Shown here: piece by piece, positions 1 through 9,200 of the stretch
Numbering within the stretch: the first letter of the stretch is position 1
Layout: every line of letters starts with the position of its first letter
From: Streptomyces sp. LX-29
GTDB taxonomy: Bacteria > Actinomycetota > Actinomycetes > Streptomycetales > Streptomycetaceae
Direction: 5' to 3'
Assembly (NCBI RefSeq): GCF_029541745.1
Contig: NZ_CP089746.1
Coordinates: forward strand, 434,001 to 498,000
DNA: 64,000 nucleotides
Notes under the pieces: generated by a model
Database searches by the model: none
Told to the model about the DNA's origin: nothing
Seen by the model: the letters and a program-made list of their open reading frames with translations, nothing else
Made by a program: the position numbers and the translations under genes

Positions 1-30
1 ACTCCCGGCGAGGTTGGTTACGCTCCCCGG

Positions 31-966
31 ATGAACCATGCGGAACGTGCCGTCGGGGCGGTCGTCGGATCGGCGGTGGGCGATGCGCTGGGCGCGCCGT
101 TCGAGTTCGGCCTCCCCGGGGTCTTCTCCGGGCGATTCCCCGGCACCGGTCACGGCGGTGAGATGTGCGGCGGGGGCGGTTGGGACGCCGGCGAGGCGAC
201 CGACGACACCCAGATGGCCGTCCACCTGGGCGCATCGCTCCTGGAGTGCGACGGGCTGGACCCGGCGGACGTCTTCGCGCGCTTCCAGCGGTGGGCGGCC
301 GCCGGCCCCAAGGACATCGGTCTGCAGACCGAGGACGTCCTCACCAACGGCGAGCCCTGGCACCGCGCCGCGGCGGCGCACTTCGCGGTGAACCCTCGTG
401 CCGCCGGCAACGGCGCGCTGATGCGCGCCACCACCTCGGCGGTCTACTTCGCCGGACGGGGGCGGCAGGCGACCATGGACGCGGCCCGTCGGATCGCCGC
501 GCTGACGCACGGCGACCGCGCGGCGTGGGAGGGCACCGCCGTCTACCACGAGTTGCTCCGGGCCGCGCTGGGCGGTGCCGACCCGCTCACCGCCCTCCCC
601 GGCGCGCTGGAGCACGTCCATCCCGAGCACCGGGAGCGGTACGCCACCGTCCTGGCACCGCGCTGGACGCCGGACCAGGCCACCGAGTTCAACGGGGCCG
701 TCTGGCCCTGCCTCGCCTCCGCGGTCTGGGCCCTGCGCACCACCTCCTCCTACGAGGGGGCGGTGCGCGCGGCCGTCGACCTCGGCGGGGACACCGACAC
801 CGTCGCGGCCGTCACCGGAGGTCTCGCCGGAGCGGTCTACGGCCCCGAGGCGATCCCCGCACGCTGGACGGATCCGCTGCATGTGCCGCTGCCGGGGGCC
901 GGTGACCGTGTGTTGCGGCTTCCGGACCTGATCGACCTCGCCGAACGCCTGGCCCGGCCCCGGTAG
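31..966 (+). CDS. ADP-ribosylglycohydrolase family protein
   Basis: This 311-residue protein belongs to the DraG/ARH family, which removes ADP-ribose from proteins or small molecules using a two-metal (usually Mg) site. The sequence shows the family signatures: an N-terminal GSAVGDALGAPFEF, the first metal site DDTQM at about residues 58-62, and the second metal site GGDTDTVAAV at about 252-261. Length matches the family (about 300 aa). It is probably cytoplasmic since no signal peptide is present. It begins only 30 bases into the window, so its upstream neighbour is unknown and no clear ribosome binding site is seen; the ATG at 31 fits the usual family start. Substrate cannot be told from sequence. 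Confidence 0.9.
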   Translation: MNHAERAVGAVVGSAVGDALGAPFEFGLPGVFSGRFPGTGHGGEMCGGGGWDAGEATDDTQMAVHLGASLLECDGLDPADVFARFQRWAAAGPKDIGLQTEDVLTNGEPWHRAAAAHFAVNPRAAGNGALMRATTSAVYFAGRGRQATMDAARRIAALTHGDRAAWEGTAVYHELLRAALGGADPLTALPGALEHVHPEHRERYATVLAPRWTPDQATEFNGAVWPCLASAVWALRTTSSYEGAVRAAVDLGGDTDTVAAVTGGLAGAVYGPEAIPARWTDPLHVPLPGAGDRVLRLPDLIDLAERLARPR

Positions 967-1177
967 GAGCGGCGCCGGCGCACCGGGCGCGGCGGTTCGG
1001 GACGCTCAAGCTCGGTGGGTGCTCCTCACGGCCCGGGGCGCTGCCGCTCGCGGTCCGGGCGCTCGGGCTCGGTGCGTGCCCCTCCCCGTCCGAGGCGCTC
1101 CGGCCCCGTAGGTGCCTCCCCCGAGGGCCGACAAATTCACGTGACACCACATCAGGCGGTCCCTAGTGTCGCGGATC

Positions 1178-1678
1178 ATGGAACCACTCACCGAGACGGC
1201 TGTCCGCGCCTCCTTCGTCAACTGCTCGAAGGGAGAAGCCCGGCGGCTCAGCGTTCCGCGGGATCTGGCCGAGCGTCCCTGGGCCGATCTGGACTTCCTC
1301 GGCTGGCGCGATCCGGGCGCCCCCGACCGGGGCTACCTCGTCGCCGAACGGAACAACCGCCTCATCGGCATCACCCTGCGCGCCTCACAGGGTGTCCAGC
1401 GCAGCCTCGCCAAGACGACGGTCTGCTCGCTGTGTCTGACCCCGCACCCGGGGACGGGCGTGGCCCTGCTGGCGGCGCCCAAGGTGGGCGCAGCCGGACG
1501 ACAGGGCAACACCTCCGGCGTCTACCTGTGCGCCGATCTGCAGTGCTCCCTCTATCTGAGGGGGAAGAAGCAGACCGGGGGCGAGCTGCGCTATGAGGAG
1601 ACGCTCACGCTGGAGCAGAAGGTCGAGCGCCTCTTCGTCAAGCTCCACCAGTTCCTGACGAAGGTCGGCGTCGACTGA
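1178..1678 (+). CDS. FBP domain protein (EF-G-binding, FusB-like)
   Basis: This 166-residue protein matches the actinobacterial FBP family, related to FusB/FusC proteins that bind elongation factor G. A treble-clef zinc site is visible as a CSLC pair near residues 83-86 and a second pair in LCADLQCS near 115-121. The C-terminal end is a helical tail (LEQKVERLFVKLHQFL). I chose the ATG at 1178 (MEPLTETAVRASFVNCSKGE), which matches the common family start, over the GTG at 1166. The 3' end overlaps the convergent AAC(3) gene by 41 bp. Family proteins can confer fusidic acid resistance in firmicutes; in actinomycetes the role is not settled, so resistance should not be assumed here. Confidence 0.8.
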   Translation: MEPLTETAVRASFVNCSKGEARRLSVPRDLAERPWADLDFLGWRDPGAPDRGYLVAERNNRLIGITLRASQGVQRSLAKTTVCSLCLTPHPGTGVALLAAPKVGAAGRQGNTSGVYLCADLQCSLYLRGKKQTGGELRYEETLTLEQKVERLFVKLHQFLTKVGVD

Positions 1679-2546
1679 CACCCGGGCGGTCGAGGGGGCG
1701 TCCGCCGAGCTTCTCCTCCATCCACGCCACCCCGTGCTCCACCACGTCGGCCGCTTCGAAGAGGTGGCTTTCGGCCGCGCCGACCGTGCCCACGCGGCCG
1801 ATGCCGGCGGCGAGCATGTCCAGGGCGATGGCCTCGAACGGCCACTGTCCCTCCGGGACCACCCCCGAGTAGTCGAAGGCCCCGTCCTCGGAGTCGATGT
1901 CCCGGAAGCGGCGCCAGACCCGCTCGCCGTCCACGGTGATCGGCTGCTCGTACTCCACGTACCGCTTTCCGGGGGCCTCGGCGAGCGCCTCGGCGTGGTG
2001 GAGGAGGGTCAGCGCGTCCAGGGGAGCGCCGAGGAGGAGGACGCGGCCGCCCATGGCGACCAGCCGCGCCAGCGGACTGTCGGGACCGTGTGGATCGTCC
2101 CAGGGGTGCTCGTCCATCAGCGGGTGCGCGGCCGGCCCCAGGGCCGCGAAGCTGACGTCCGGGTGTCGGCTGCGCACGGCGCCCGGCCAGCGGCGCAGCG
2201 CCTCCGGGAGCCGACCGTTGTTGTGGTCGGCCTCGCTGAGCACGGGGTCGTAGGCCGGGAGCTGCTCGCGCAGCGCCTCCCGCCAGGGGCGCGGCCAGTC
2301 CGTGTGGTCGTAGGGCGGTGCGTCGTTCCACCCGCAGGTCACCATCAGGGTTCCCCGCTCGGTGACGACGTCGCGCAGCGCGTCGATGACCGTGGCGGGA
2401 CCGCCGGCCACATACCCGAGCGCGGACATCCGGGTGTGGAACATCACGATGTCGCCCGCGGCGAGTCCCAGCGCGGACAGGTCGTCGGCGAGCCGACGGC
2501 GGGTCACCGGTCCGTCGGCCAGGCGGAGCAGGGCCATCTCGTCCAT
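1638..2546 (-). CDS. Aminoglycoside 3-N-acetyltransferase family protein
   Basis: This 302-residue protein belongs to the AAC(3) family, which transfers acetyl from acetyl-CoA to the 3-amino group of the deoxystreptamine ring. Family motifs are visible: GDIVMFHTRMSALGYVAGG (residues about 31-49), GTLMVTCGWNDAPP (about 68-81), NNGRLPEALRRWPGAVRS and HPDVSFAALG in the middle, and GGRVLLLGAPLDALTLLH (about 167-184). Length is typical (260-300) with a small disordered tail from about residue 280. It is convergent with, and overlaps by 41 bp, the FBP gene. Family members occur both as true resistance enzymes and as chromosomal enzymes with other substrates, so the aminoglycoside target is inferred from family only. 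Confidence 0.85.
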   Translation of the reverse strand: MDEMALLRLADGPVTRRRLADDLSALGLAAGDIVMFHTRMSALGYVAGGPATVIDALRDVVTERGTLMVTCGWNDAPPYDHTDWPRPWREALREQLPAYDPVLSEADHNNGRLPEALRRWPGAVRSRHPDVSFAALGPAAHPLMDEHPWDDPHGPDSPLARLVAMGGRVLLLGAPLDALTLLHHAEALAEAPGKRYVEYEQPITVDGERVWRRFRDIDSEDGAFDYSGVVPEGQWPFEAIALDMLAAGIGRVGTVGAAESHLFEAADVVEHGVAWMEEKLGGRPLDRPGVSRRRPSSGTGGA

Positions 2547-2665
2547 GCCGGCGAACCTATCCGCGGCACCCCGCCCGACGGCAACCGATTAACTCGGCCG
2601 CCGGGCCCGTCCCCGTGGACCGCGGACGCGGTCCTACGGGCGGGCCCCCGCACGGCATCGCCGCC

Positions 2666-3592
2666 TCAGTCGACGGTCAGCACGACCTTGCCCTGGACCC
2701 GGCCGGACGCGACCAGCTCGTGCGCCGCGGCGGCCTCGGCCAGCGGGAAGGTCTCGAAGACGTGCGGGCGGACGCGGCCCTCGTCGACGAGGGCGGCGAT
2801 CGCCTCCAGCGCGGCGTAGTCGGGCTCGACGGAGACGCCCGCGAACCGTCGGCCCGCGGCCTCGACCCGGGCGGCGAGCTCCTGGTCCATGTGCTGCATG
2901 ATGCTGACGAGCGTGCCGCCCGGGCGCAGGACCGACAGCGAGCGGTCGCCCTCGGAGTTGGAGTCGAAGACGATGTCGACGTCCTTGACCACCTCGGTGA
3001 AGTCGGTGGTGCGGTAGTCGATGACCTCGTCGGCCCCGAGCTCGCGCACGAAGTCGTGCCGGGCGGCGCTGGCCAGGGCGATCACATGGGCGCCGCGGGC
3101 CTTGGCGATCTGGATGGCGAAGTGGCCGACGCCACCGGCGGCGCGGTGCACCAGCACCCGGTCGCCCTCCCCCACGCCGGCCGCGTCGACCAGGCCCTGC
3201 CAGGCGGTGAGCGCGGCGAGGGGCAGCGCGGCGGCGTGCACATGGTCGAGGGTCGCGGGCTTGCGGGCCACCTGACGGCCGGGGACGGCCACGTACTCGG
3301 CGTATCCGGTGGCGGCGCGCGGGAAGAACGGCATCCCGAACACCTCGTCACCCGGCTTGAACCGGGCGCCGGGGCCGACCTCCTCGACGACACCGGAGAT
3401 GTCCCAGCCGACACCGAACGGCGGCTCGCCGAGCAGCGGGTAGGCGCCGGACCGGACGGCCACGTCGACCGGGTTCACGGCGCTGGCCCGCACCCGCACC
3501 AGGACCTCGCCGCCGAGCGGGGTGGGGCGCTCCGTCTCCACGACCTCCAGGACCTCGGGACCGCCGAAGGACTTCTGCTTCACAGCACGCAT
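2666..3592 (-). CDS. NADP-dependent MDR oxidoreductase (quinone oxidoreductase type)
   Basis: This 308-residue protein is a zinc-free medium-chain dehydrogenase/reductase, the quinone oxidoreductase branch. It shows the GroES-like N-terminal half (MRAVKQKSFGGPEVLEVVE, then VKPGDEVFG-like GDEVFGMPFF near 100) and the nucleotide-binding loop GGVGHFAIQIAKARGAHVIA near 150-170; the cysteine/glutamate ligands of the structural zinc lobe are absent. It probably reduces an enone or quinone with NADPH in the cytoplasm. I prefer ATG 3592 over GTG 3595 because the AAGGAG at about 3600-3605 is then spaced 7 bases away. A 7-bp stem hairpin lies just upstream in the leader. It seems a single-gene unit. 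Confidence 0.88.
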   Translation of the reverse strand: MRAVKQKSFGGPEVLEVVETERPTPLGGEVLVRVRASAVNPVDVAVRSGAYPLLGEPPFGVGWDISGVVEEVGPGARFKPGDEVFGMPFFPRAATGYAEYVAVPGRQVARKPATLDHVHAAALPLAALTAWQGLVDAAGVGEGDRVLVHRAAGGVGHFAIQIAKARGAHVIALASAARHDFVRELGADEVIDYRTTDFTEVVKDVDIVFDSNSEGDRSLSVLRPGGTLVSIMQHMDQELAARVEAAGRRFAGVSVEPDYAALEAIAALVDEGRVRPHVFETFPLAEAAAAHELVASGRVQGKVVLTVD

Positions 3593-3611
3593 CACACATC
3601 TCCTTGTCGGA

Positions 3612-3630
3612 GCCCGGGTGTTTCCCGGGC
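3612..3630 (-). promoter_or_regulatory. Leader hairpin upstream of MDR oxidoreductase
   Basis: A perfect 7-bp inverted repeat (GCCCGGG, 5-base loop, CCCGGGC) lies about 8 bases upstream of the ribosome binding site of the minus-strand oxidoreductase. A TAAGGT that could serve as a -10 hexamer lies further upstream at about 3651-3656 on the minus strand. The hairpin could be a leader structure or a small operator; nothing further can be said. Confidence 0.35.
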
Positions 3631-3786
3631 CTCGTTCGATGTGTTCAACCTTAGGAAGATCGAATGAGCTGCTGAATATCTCTCAGTCTCCGGAAGATGT
3701 CCCAGCGTCTTCGCTTCCGCGTCGCCCGGTGGGGACGCCGCCCGCCGTGCCGGGTGGCGCCCACGTCGCGCGGGCGGGGCCGGCCG

Positions 3787-5094
3787 TCATACCCCGTGCC
3801 GTCCGTTCCTCGCGCACAGGTCCTCCAGCACGAACGCCTTCTCCCGCTCCTGCAGGGTCCGTTCCGCCTCCAGCCGGTCGAGCAGCCGGGTCAGCAGCCC
3901 CGCGTCCTTCGGGGCGCCGAGGAACTCCAGGACCGCCCGGTGGAAGGCCTCCCGCAGGGTGGGGGGCATGGCGTCCGACGCGTCCAGGCAGATCCGCCGC
4001 GCGCCGTCGAACAGCTCCTGGACGGCCCCGGTGGCCGCGGAGGGCCGCGCGGCGGCCGGGGCGGACTCGCCCTCGGGGAAGAGCGGGCGCTCCCCCGGCT
4101 CGGCGTCACGGGCCCAGACCTCCCGGAAGCGCTGTGAGGTGAGCCCCTTGAGCAGTTCCTCGGCCGCGGGGTCCGGGGTGAGGACCGCGGCCATGTCGCC
4201 GGAGACCTCGAAGACGTCCTCCGCCGCGGCCGCGCGCTCCTCGCGGTTCTCCGGGGCGCGGAGGTAGTGGCGGGTGCGGTACGGGCGCACGTCGTCGTCG
4301 TAGTGGCGGCGGATGAAGGAGCCCTGGTGCTCCTGGCGGCAGTCGCCGCGGTTCAGCAGGCCGGACCTGCCGTGGTCGAGCTGTTCGAAGGAGGTGGCGA
4401 GCCCCTCCCGGCCGAGGTTGCCGCCCTGAGCGGTGAGCAGGTCCGCCCACTCCTCCCAGGCCGGACGGGTCGCCTGCCACGGCGTCTCACCGGTGGCCCA
4501 CCGCTCGTACGCGGTCCAGCCCTGGCGTTGGAGCACCAGGTCCTCCACCCAGTCGGTGCCGGGCCACCCGGAGGTCGCGCCCGAGCTCATGCCCAGGCAC
4601 CAGTCCGCTGGCGTGCCGGTCTTCCCGGAGGGCTTCGTCCGGCTCCAGACCAGCGACTTCAGATCCACCCGCACCGGCACCCAGTACGTTCCGTCCCGGG
4701 AGTCGCCGTTCTGGTCGCGGCCCGCCACATCCGGCGCCCACGGCTGCCGCGCCCGCGACGCCAGGTCCTCGTCGAGCTGTCGCACCTTGCCGGCTCGGGC
4801 GTACTCGGCGATGTCGCCCGGGCTGCTGAAGATCACCACGTCCGGTGGGGCGCCCGCCTGGAGCTGGGCGAGCAGGGTCTCGCGCAACGAGCGCGTGCCC
4901 TCGTAGACGTAAGGGCGGCCGGCGCGCTCGCCGAGCTCGGTCAGGGCGTTCTCGAAGGGCTTCTGCTCGCCGTCGGTCCAGGGTCCCAGGACGACCAGCT
5001 CCTCCGTCGTGCGGGAGCAGCCGCCGGCGGTCAGGGTGGTTGCGGCGAGCAGACACGCGGCGAGCACGGTCCTCACCCACAGGCGCATCGTCAT
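3787..5094 (-). CDS. Extracellular solute-binding lipoprotein (family 1, AglE-like)
   Basis: This 435-residue protein is a secreted lipoprotein: positively charged start MTMRLWVR, hydrophobic core, and lipobox LTAGGC with the lipidated cysteine near residue 26. The mature part resembles family 1 (sugar/osmolyte) binding proteins: WTDGEQKPFENAL, GAPPDVVIFSSPGDIAEYA, YWVPVRVDLKSLVWS, and PADWC...SSGATSGWPGTDWVED typical of the AglE group. ATG 5094 overlaps the preceding stop as ATGA, so translation is coupled to the membrane sensor gene. No transporter permease or ATPase is nearby; instead it sits third in a minus-strand operon after a PknG-like kinase gene and a membrane sensor gene, so I infer it is a ligand-sensing subunit rather than a transporter subunit. 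Confidence 0.8.
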   Translation of the reverse strand: MTMRLWVRTVLAACLLAATTLTAGGCSRTTEELVVLGPWTDGEQKPFENALTELGERAGRPYVYEGTRSLRETLLAQLQAGAPPDVVIFSSPGDIAEYARAGKVRQLDEDLASRARQPWAPDVAGRDQNGDSRDGTYWVPVRVDLKSLVWSRTKPSGKTGTPADWCLGMSSGATSGWPGTDWVEDLVLQRQGWTAYERWATGETPWQATRPAWEEWADLLTAQGGNLGREGLATSFEQLDHGRSGLLNRGDCRQEHQGSFIRRHYDDDVRPYRTRHYLRAPENREERAAAAEDVFEVSGDMAAVLTPDPAAEELLKGLTSQRFREVWARDAEPGERPLFPEGESAPAAARPSAATGAVQELFDGARRICLDASDAMPPTLREAFHRAVLEFLGAPKDAGLLTRLLDRLEAERTLQEREKAFVLEDLCARNGRHGV

Positions 5095-6299
5095 GTTCGC
5101 GGGTACTTCCGTCGGGAGCGGGCGGGGGTGGGGTAGGGGCGCGCGTACAGGAACAGCGTCACGCCGCAGGTCAGGGCGCCCGCGGTGGCGCACGCCACCC
5201 CGATGCCCATGGTCAGCGACCAGCCCTCGGGATGGGCCGCGTCGATCTGTCGGGCGGCCGCAGCACCGGTGTTCTCGATCCTGCGGGGGGCGTCGCGGTC
5301 CGTGCGCACCTCCTGGAGGCCGGCGACCGTGGTGCGCACCCGCCGCTGGGCGGAGTGCTCCTGTGTGCCGCCGACGGCGAGGAGCAGGGGCAGCAGGAGC
5401 ACCGGCACCGCCGCGACGGCCAGTTGAAGGCTGAGCAGCCGCAGCCGGTGGCAGAGGAAGACCAGCGTGCCGAGCGCGGTCACGGCGAAGACGACGGCGG
5501 CGCACAGCGTCGCGGCGGCGAAGGCGAGGGTGAGCGGGCTCCAGGCCGCCAGGTCGTCGACCTCGTCGCGCAGCTGGGCCTCCAGGCGCCCTATGCGCCC
5601 CAGAATGGTGCTGGGGTCGCCGTCCGTCGTGGCCCCGCCCGCTTCGGGCGCGCCGGCCGTGCCGGCCATGCCGGGGCGGGTTCCGCGTGGCGGGTCGCGC
5701 AGCATTCCGGCGGCGTAGTCCAGCCCGGCGTTGCGCAGCAGCGGGCTCGTCCGGTGGCGCTCCGCCCAGGCGATCTTCTCGCCGTAGCCGACGACCAACC
5801 CGGAGACCACGCGCAGCTCCTGCTCCTGCGCCCGGTTCAGGGCGCCGGACTGCGCGACCTGGTTGAGGCTCTGGGCGGCCTGGGTCAGCTGGAGCCGGTA
5901 GGTCTCGCCGAGCTCGACGAGGCCGTCCTCCTCGCGGAGGCGTCGTTCGGCCTCTGTCTGGGCGAGCTCCAGGGCGGTGCGGGCCTGGGCGAGCTGTACC
6001 AGGGCGGGGGTGAGGCGGTCCCTCAGCCGCTCGGTACGCCCGTGGACGTCGTGGAAGACCACGGTGCTCAGGACGAGGACGACGAGGGCGAGGGCGGGCA
6101 GCACGAACGTGCGGCGCCGGAGGAAGCCGGCGGTGGACGGTCCTTCGGCGGTGGGTCCGCGCCCGGCCGCGCGCCGCCAGAGCGCGCCCGGCAGCCGGCC
6201 CGACAGCCCGGTCGGCGGGGTCGCCGCGGCCGAGCGGATCGGTCGGGCGGATCGGCTGGGGCGCGCGGGACGCGCGCCGCGTCTGAAGGGCCGGCTCAT
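5091..6299 (-). CDS. Four-helix membrane sensor, GlnX-like in layout
   Basis: This 402-residue protein has a basic, proline/arginine-rich cytoplasmic N-terminus (about 1-55), a first membrane helix (TFVLPALALVVLVLSTVVF, about 68-86), an extracytoplasmic helical region rich in Leu/Gln/Glu heptads (about 90-190) that looks like a four-helix sensor bundle, two adjacent helices (about 250-310), a second short outer loop, and a last helix (GIGVACATAGALTCGVTLFL, about 365-385). This two-loop, four-helix layout and the position between a PknG-like kinase and a binding lipoprotein match the mycobacterial GlnX arrangement. Both ends overlap neighbours by ATGA. Sequence identity to GlnX cannot be judged here, so the name is by layout only. 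Confidence 0.6.
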   Translation of the reverse strand: MSRPFRRGARPARPSRSARPIRSAAATPPTGLSGRLPGALWRRAAGRGPTAEGPSTAGFLRRRTFVLPALALVVLVLSTVVFHDVHGRTERLRDRLTPALVQLAQARTALELAQTEAERRLREEDGLVELGETYRLQLTQAAQSLNQVAQSGALNRAQEQELRVVSGLVVGYGEKIAWAERHRTSPLLRNAGLDYAAGMLRDPPRGTRPGMAGTAGAPEAGGATTDGDPSTILGRIGRLEAQLRDEVDDLAAWSPLTLAFAAATLCAAVVFAVTALGTLVFLCHRLRLLSLQLAVAAVPVLLLPLLLAVGGTQEHSAQRRVRTTVAGLQEVRTDRDAPRRIENTGAAAARQIDAAHPEGWSLTMGIGVACATAGALTCGVTLFLYARPYPTPARSRRKYPRT

Positions 6300-9200
6300 C
6301 CACCGTCACCCGCCACCGGCTCGGGAGCCAGGTCGGGTTCCGGCGTCTGCCGCCGCCCTCCCGACTCCGGATCCTCCCGGGCGGGGTCCGGGGTCCGGCG
6401 CGCGGGCCGGAGGGCGGCGAGCCACGGCACCCGGCGGCGATCGCGGTAGTGGCGGAGGCCCAGGGGGCGGGTGCGGTAGGCGTTGTCGAGGAGCGCCTCG
6501 GCGAGGGCCGTGTGCCGCGGTTCTCCGGTACGGGGCACCTGCTTGGCGAGCAGGCGGTAGACGGCGGACAGCTGCTCGCGCAGCTCCCGCTCGGTGGCCG
6601 GCACGGAGGTGGCGGCGGGCAACGGGTCACGCAGTTCGGCCAGCGGCCCCTGTCCCTCGCCGGCGGCCACCACCAGGTCGAGCAGCCGCTCGTGCAACTC
6701 GGCGGTGAGCCGCTCGCGCGCCTGTCGGTCGGTCAACCCCTCGTGGCTGGCCAGCCGGTGCAGTCCGGCGTAGGCGCGGGCGATGGATCGCACCGTGGGC
6801 GGGCTGCCGTCGGCGCGCGGGCTGGCGTGGATGCGCACCATCGCGGTGCGGGCCGCCGTACGGTGCCGGGAGTCGGCGGGTACGCCGTCGAGCGAGGCCA
6901 GGGCGGCGTCGGGGTCGCCGCGGGCGAGGTGGATCCGGGCCAGCCCGAACGCGGCGCTGCCCTGGGCGTGGTTGCGCCGCCACACGGCGTCGTAGTACCG
7001 CATGGCCCGCTGTTCGTGCGCCTCGACGGCCGGGTCCGGGGGCTCCGCCGCCTCCGCCCCGCGGCCGGGTCGTCCGGCGCCGGACCGCGCGCCGCGCTCC
7101 TCGGCGGGGTGGGACTCCCCCGCCTCCGCCGCCGTCGACGACCGGCTGTCGGCCCGTGGCCGCCGGTCGGGGACGTCGGTCCGCTCGGTGGAGGGCTCCG
7201 CCCCTCGCGCGGGGGTCCCCGACCGCCCGGCAGGCGTCTCCGCCCGTCCGGTGACGGTCTCCGCCGGGGCGGCGGACTCGGCCGCTTCCGGGGAGCTCCC
7301 CGCCCGTCCGGTGGGGCGCTCGGCCCGTCCCGCGTCGGAGGTCCCCGCCCGCCCCTCGGAAGTCCCCTCCCGTGCCACGGAAGTCCACGCCGCTGCCGTG
7401 GAGGCCCCGTCCCGCCCCGCGGCAGGCTCGGCCCGTCGGTCACCGCCGGGGCCCCGGCCGGCCGGGGCCCAGGGGGCCTGGGGGCTCGCCGACGGGGGCG
7501 GCCCGCCGGGCGTGGTGGAACCGCGGGCCTCGGCCGCCAGGTACTCGTGGCAGTAGCCGAGCGCCAGTTTGGGCGCGTACTCGCCGGGGATCGCCTGGTA
7601 CACCTCGTCGAACGCCGTCAGCGCCTGCTCCACCCTGCCGTGCGCGAGGTGCGTCAGGCCCTGGTGCCAGTCGAGCCGCCAGTCGTATGCGGCGCGGCCT
7701 TCGGCGGCGAGCAGCCGGTGGGCGCGCTGGTGCTCCAGCGAGGCGTTGACCAGCCGGGCGGCGGCGCGGCCGTCGTGCGGGGCGAGCTCCAACTGGAGGC
7801 GGCAGCGCAGGAGGTGCAGCTCGGGAGAGGGCAGCCACTCCTCGCTGAGCTGGAGCAGCCCGGCCGGGTCGTCGTACGAGGTGCGCTGGAGCTCCTTCCA
7901 GTTGGGGTCCTCGCGGTCGGGCTTGGGCACCGGGAGCGCGACCGCCGCCTCCGCCGGGCCCGGCACCGGCGCGCCGAGGCCGCTGCCCGTGTCGCGCCCC
8001 CGGCGCCAGCGGTCCAGGGACGGGGCCTTGCCGAGCTGGCCGTCCAGGGTGGTGGCGGCGGGGGTGAACAGCGGCGAGGGTTCGAACGCCTCCTCCCCGA
8101 GCCGCAGCGAGCGCAGCTCGCGCAGCACCCCACCCAGTTGGACGGCCATCTCCCGCGCGGAGGCGTAACGCCGTCTGGGGTCGTCGTCCGTGGCGCGCCG
8201 CAGCGCGTGGCGCAGCGAGCGGGTGCCGAGGTCGTCCGGCGGCTCCGGAATGCGGTCCAGGAGCTCCGTCAGGACGGCGCCGACGCCGAAGAGGTCGCCC
8301 GCGGTCGTCATGTCGCCCGTCGGTCCGCTCTCCGGTGGGCGGTGTGTGACGGGACCCGCCACGCCCGGCTCCCTCACCCCCGCGACGTCGATGAGTTTGA
8401 TGCCCGTGCCGCAGTGCAGCACGTTGGTGAGGGAGAGGTCGCCGTAGACCAGTCCCTCCTGCTCGTGGAGGTAGCCGAGCGCGTCCAGCACGCGCAGGCC
8501 GTAGGCGACGATGAACTCCCGCACCCGGGGGCCGGCGAAGGGGGGCTCCTCCCGGGCGATCCGGTCGGCCACCCACTCCAGGGGCGCGCCGTCCGCGAAC
8601 TCCATCACGATGAACTCGGCCGCGCGCGGCTGGTGACGGGCGTAGTTGATGACCCGGATGACGGCGGGGTGGTTGAGGCTGACCAGCCGTAACCGCTCCT
8701 GGTGCGCGCGCAGCACCGCGGCCGGGTCCTGGGGGTCGAGTATGCCCTTCAGGGCGACGGGCCGGTTCTCCAGCAGCAGGTCCCGGGCCAGGTACACCTG
8801 CCCGTGGCTGCCGCGCCCGATCGGTCCCACCACCGTGTACTGCTGGTGGAGGAGGTCTCCGGCGGCCAGTTGCCGGTCGGGGGACGCGGTGACCATCGCC
8901 TCCGGAGCGCGGACCGTCACCGCGGGCAGGTCGGTCAGGGCGTCCCCTGGCGGTTCCACCACGAACTCGTCCCATCCCCCCGGTCCGGATCGCACCTGCT
9001 GGGAGGTTTCGGCCTCCAGCAGGGCGGCCTCGATGTCGACGGCGAGCCGGTACAGGGCGTGCGGCAGGGCGGGGCGCCCGTACAGGGGTCCGCCGCGCCC
9101 CAGCCGCTGGAGCGTGCCGTGCAGGCGCGCCGCCTGCTCCCCGGTGGGCCGCTGGGGCTCGAGGTGGGCGCCCGGGGGTCCGGTCGGCGGCTGAGCGCCC

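Noticed and set aside
4845..6449. Plus-strand 534-codon frame opposite the sensor gene
   Set aside because: Arg/Gly-rich with no motif; the sensor and lipoprotein genes on the minus strand overlap correctly with each other.
6449..8692. Open plus-strand frame of 747 codons opposite the protease-kinase gene
   Set aside because: Gly/Arg/Val-rich shadow with no recognisable domain; the minus-strand gene has clear protease, kinase and TPR motifs.
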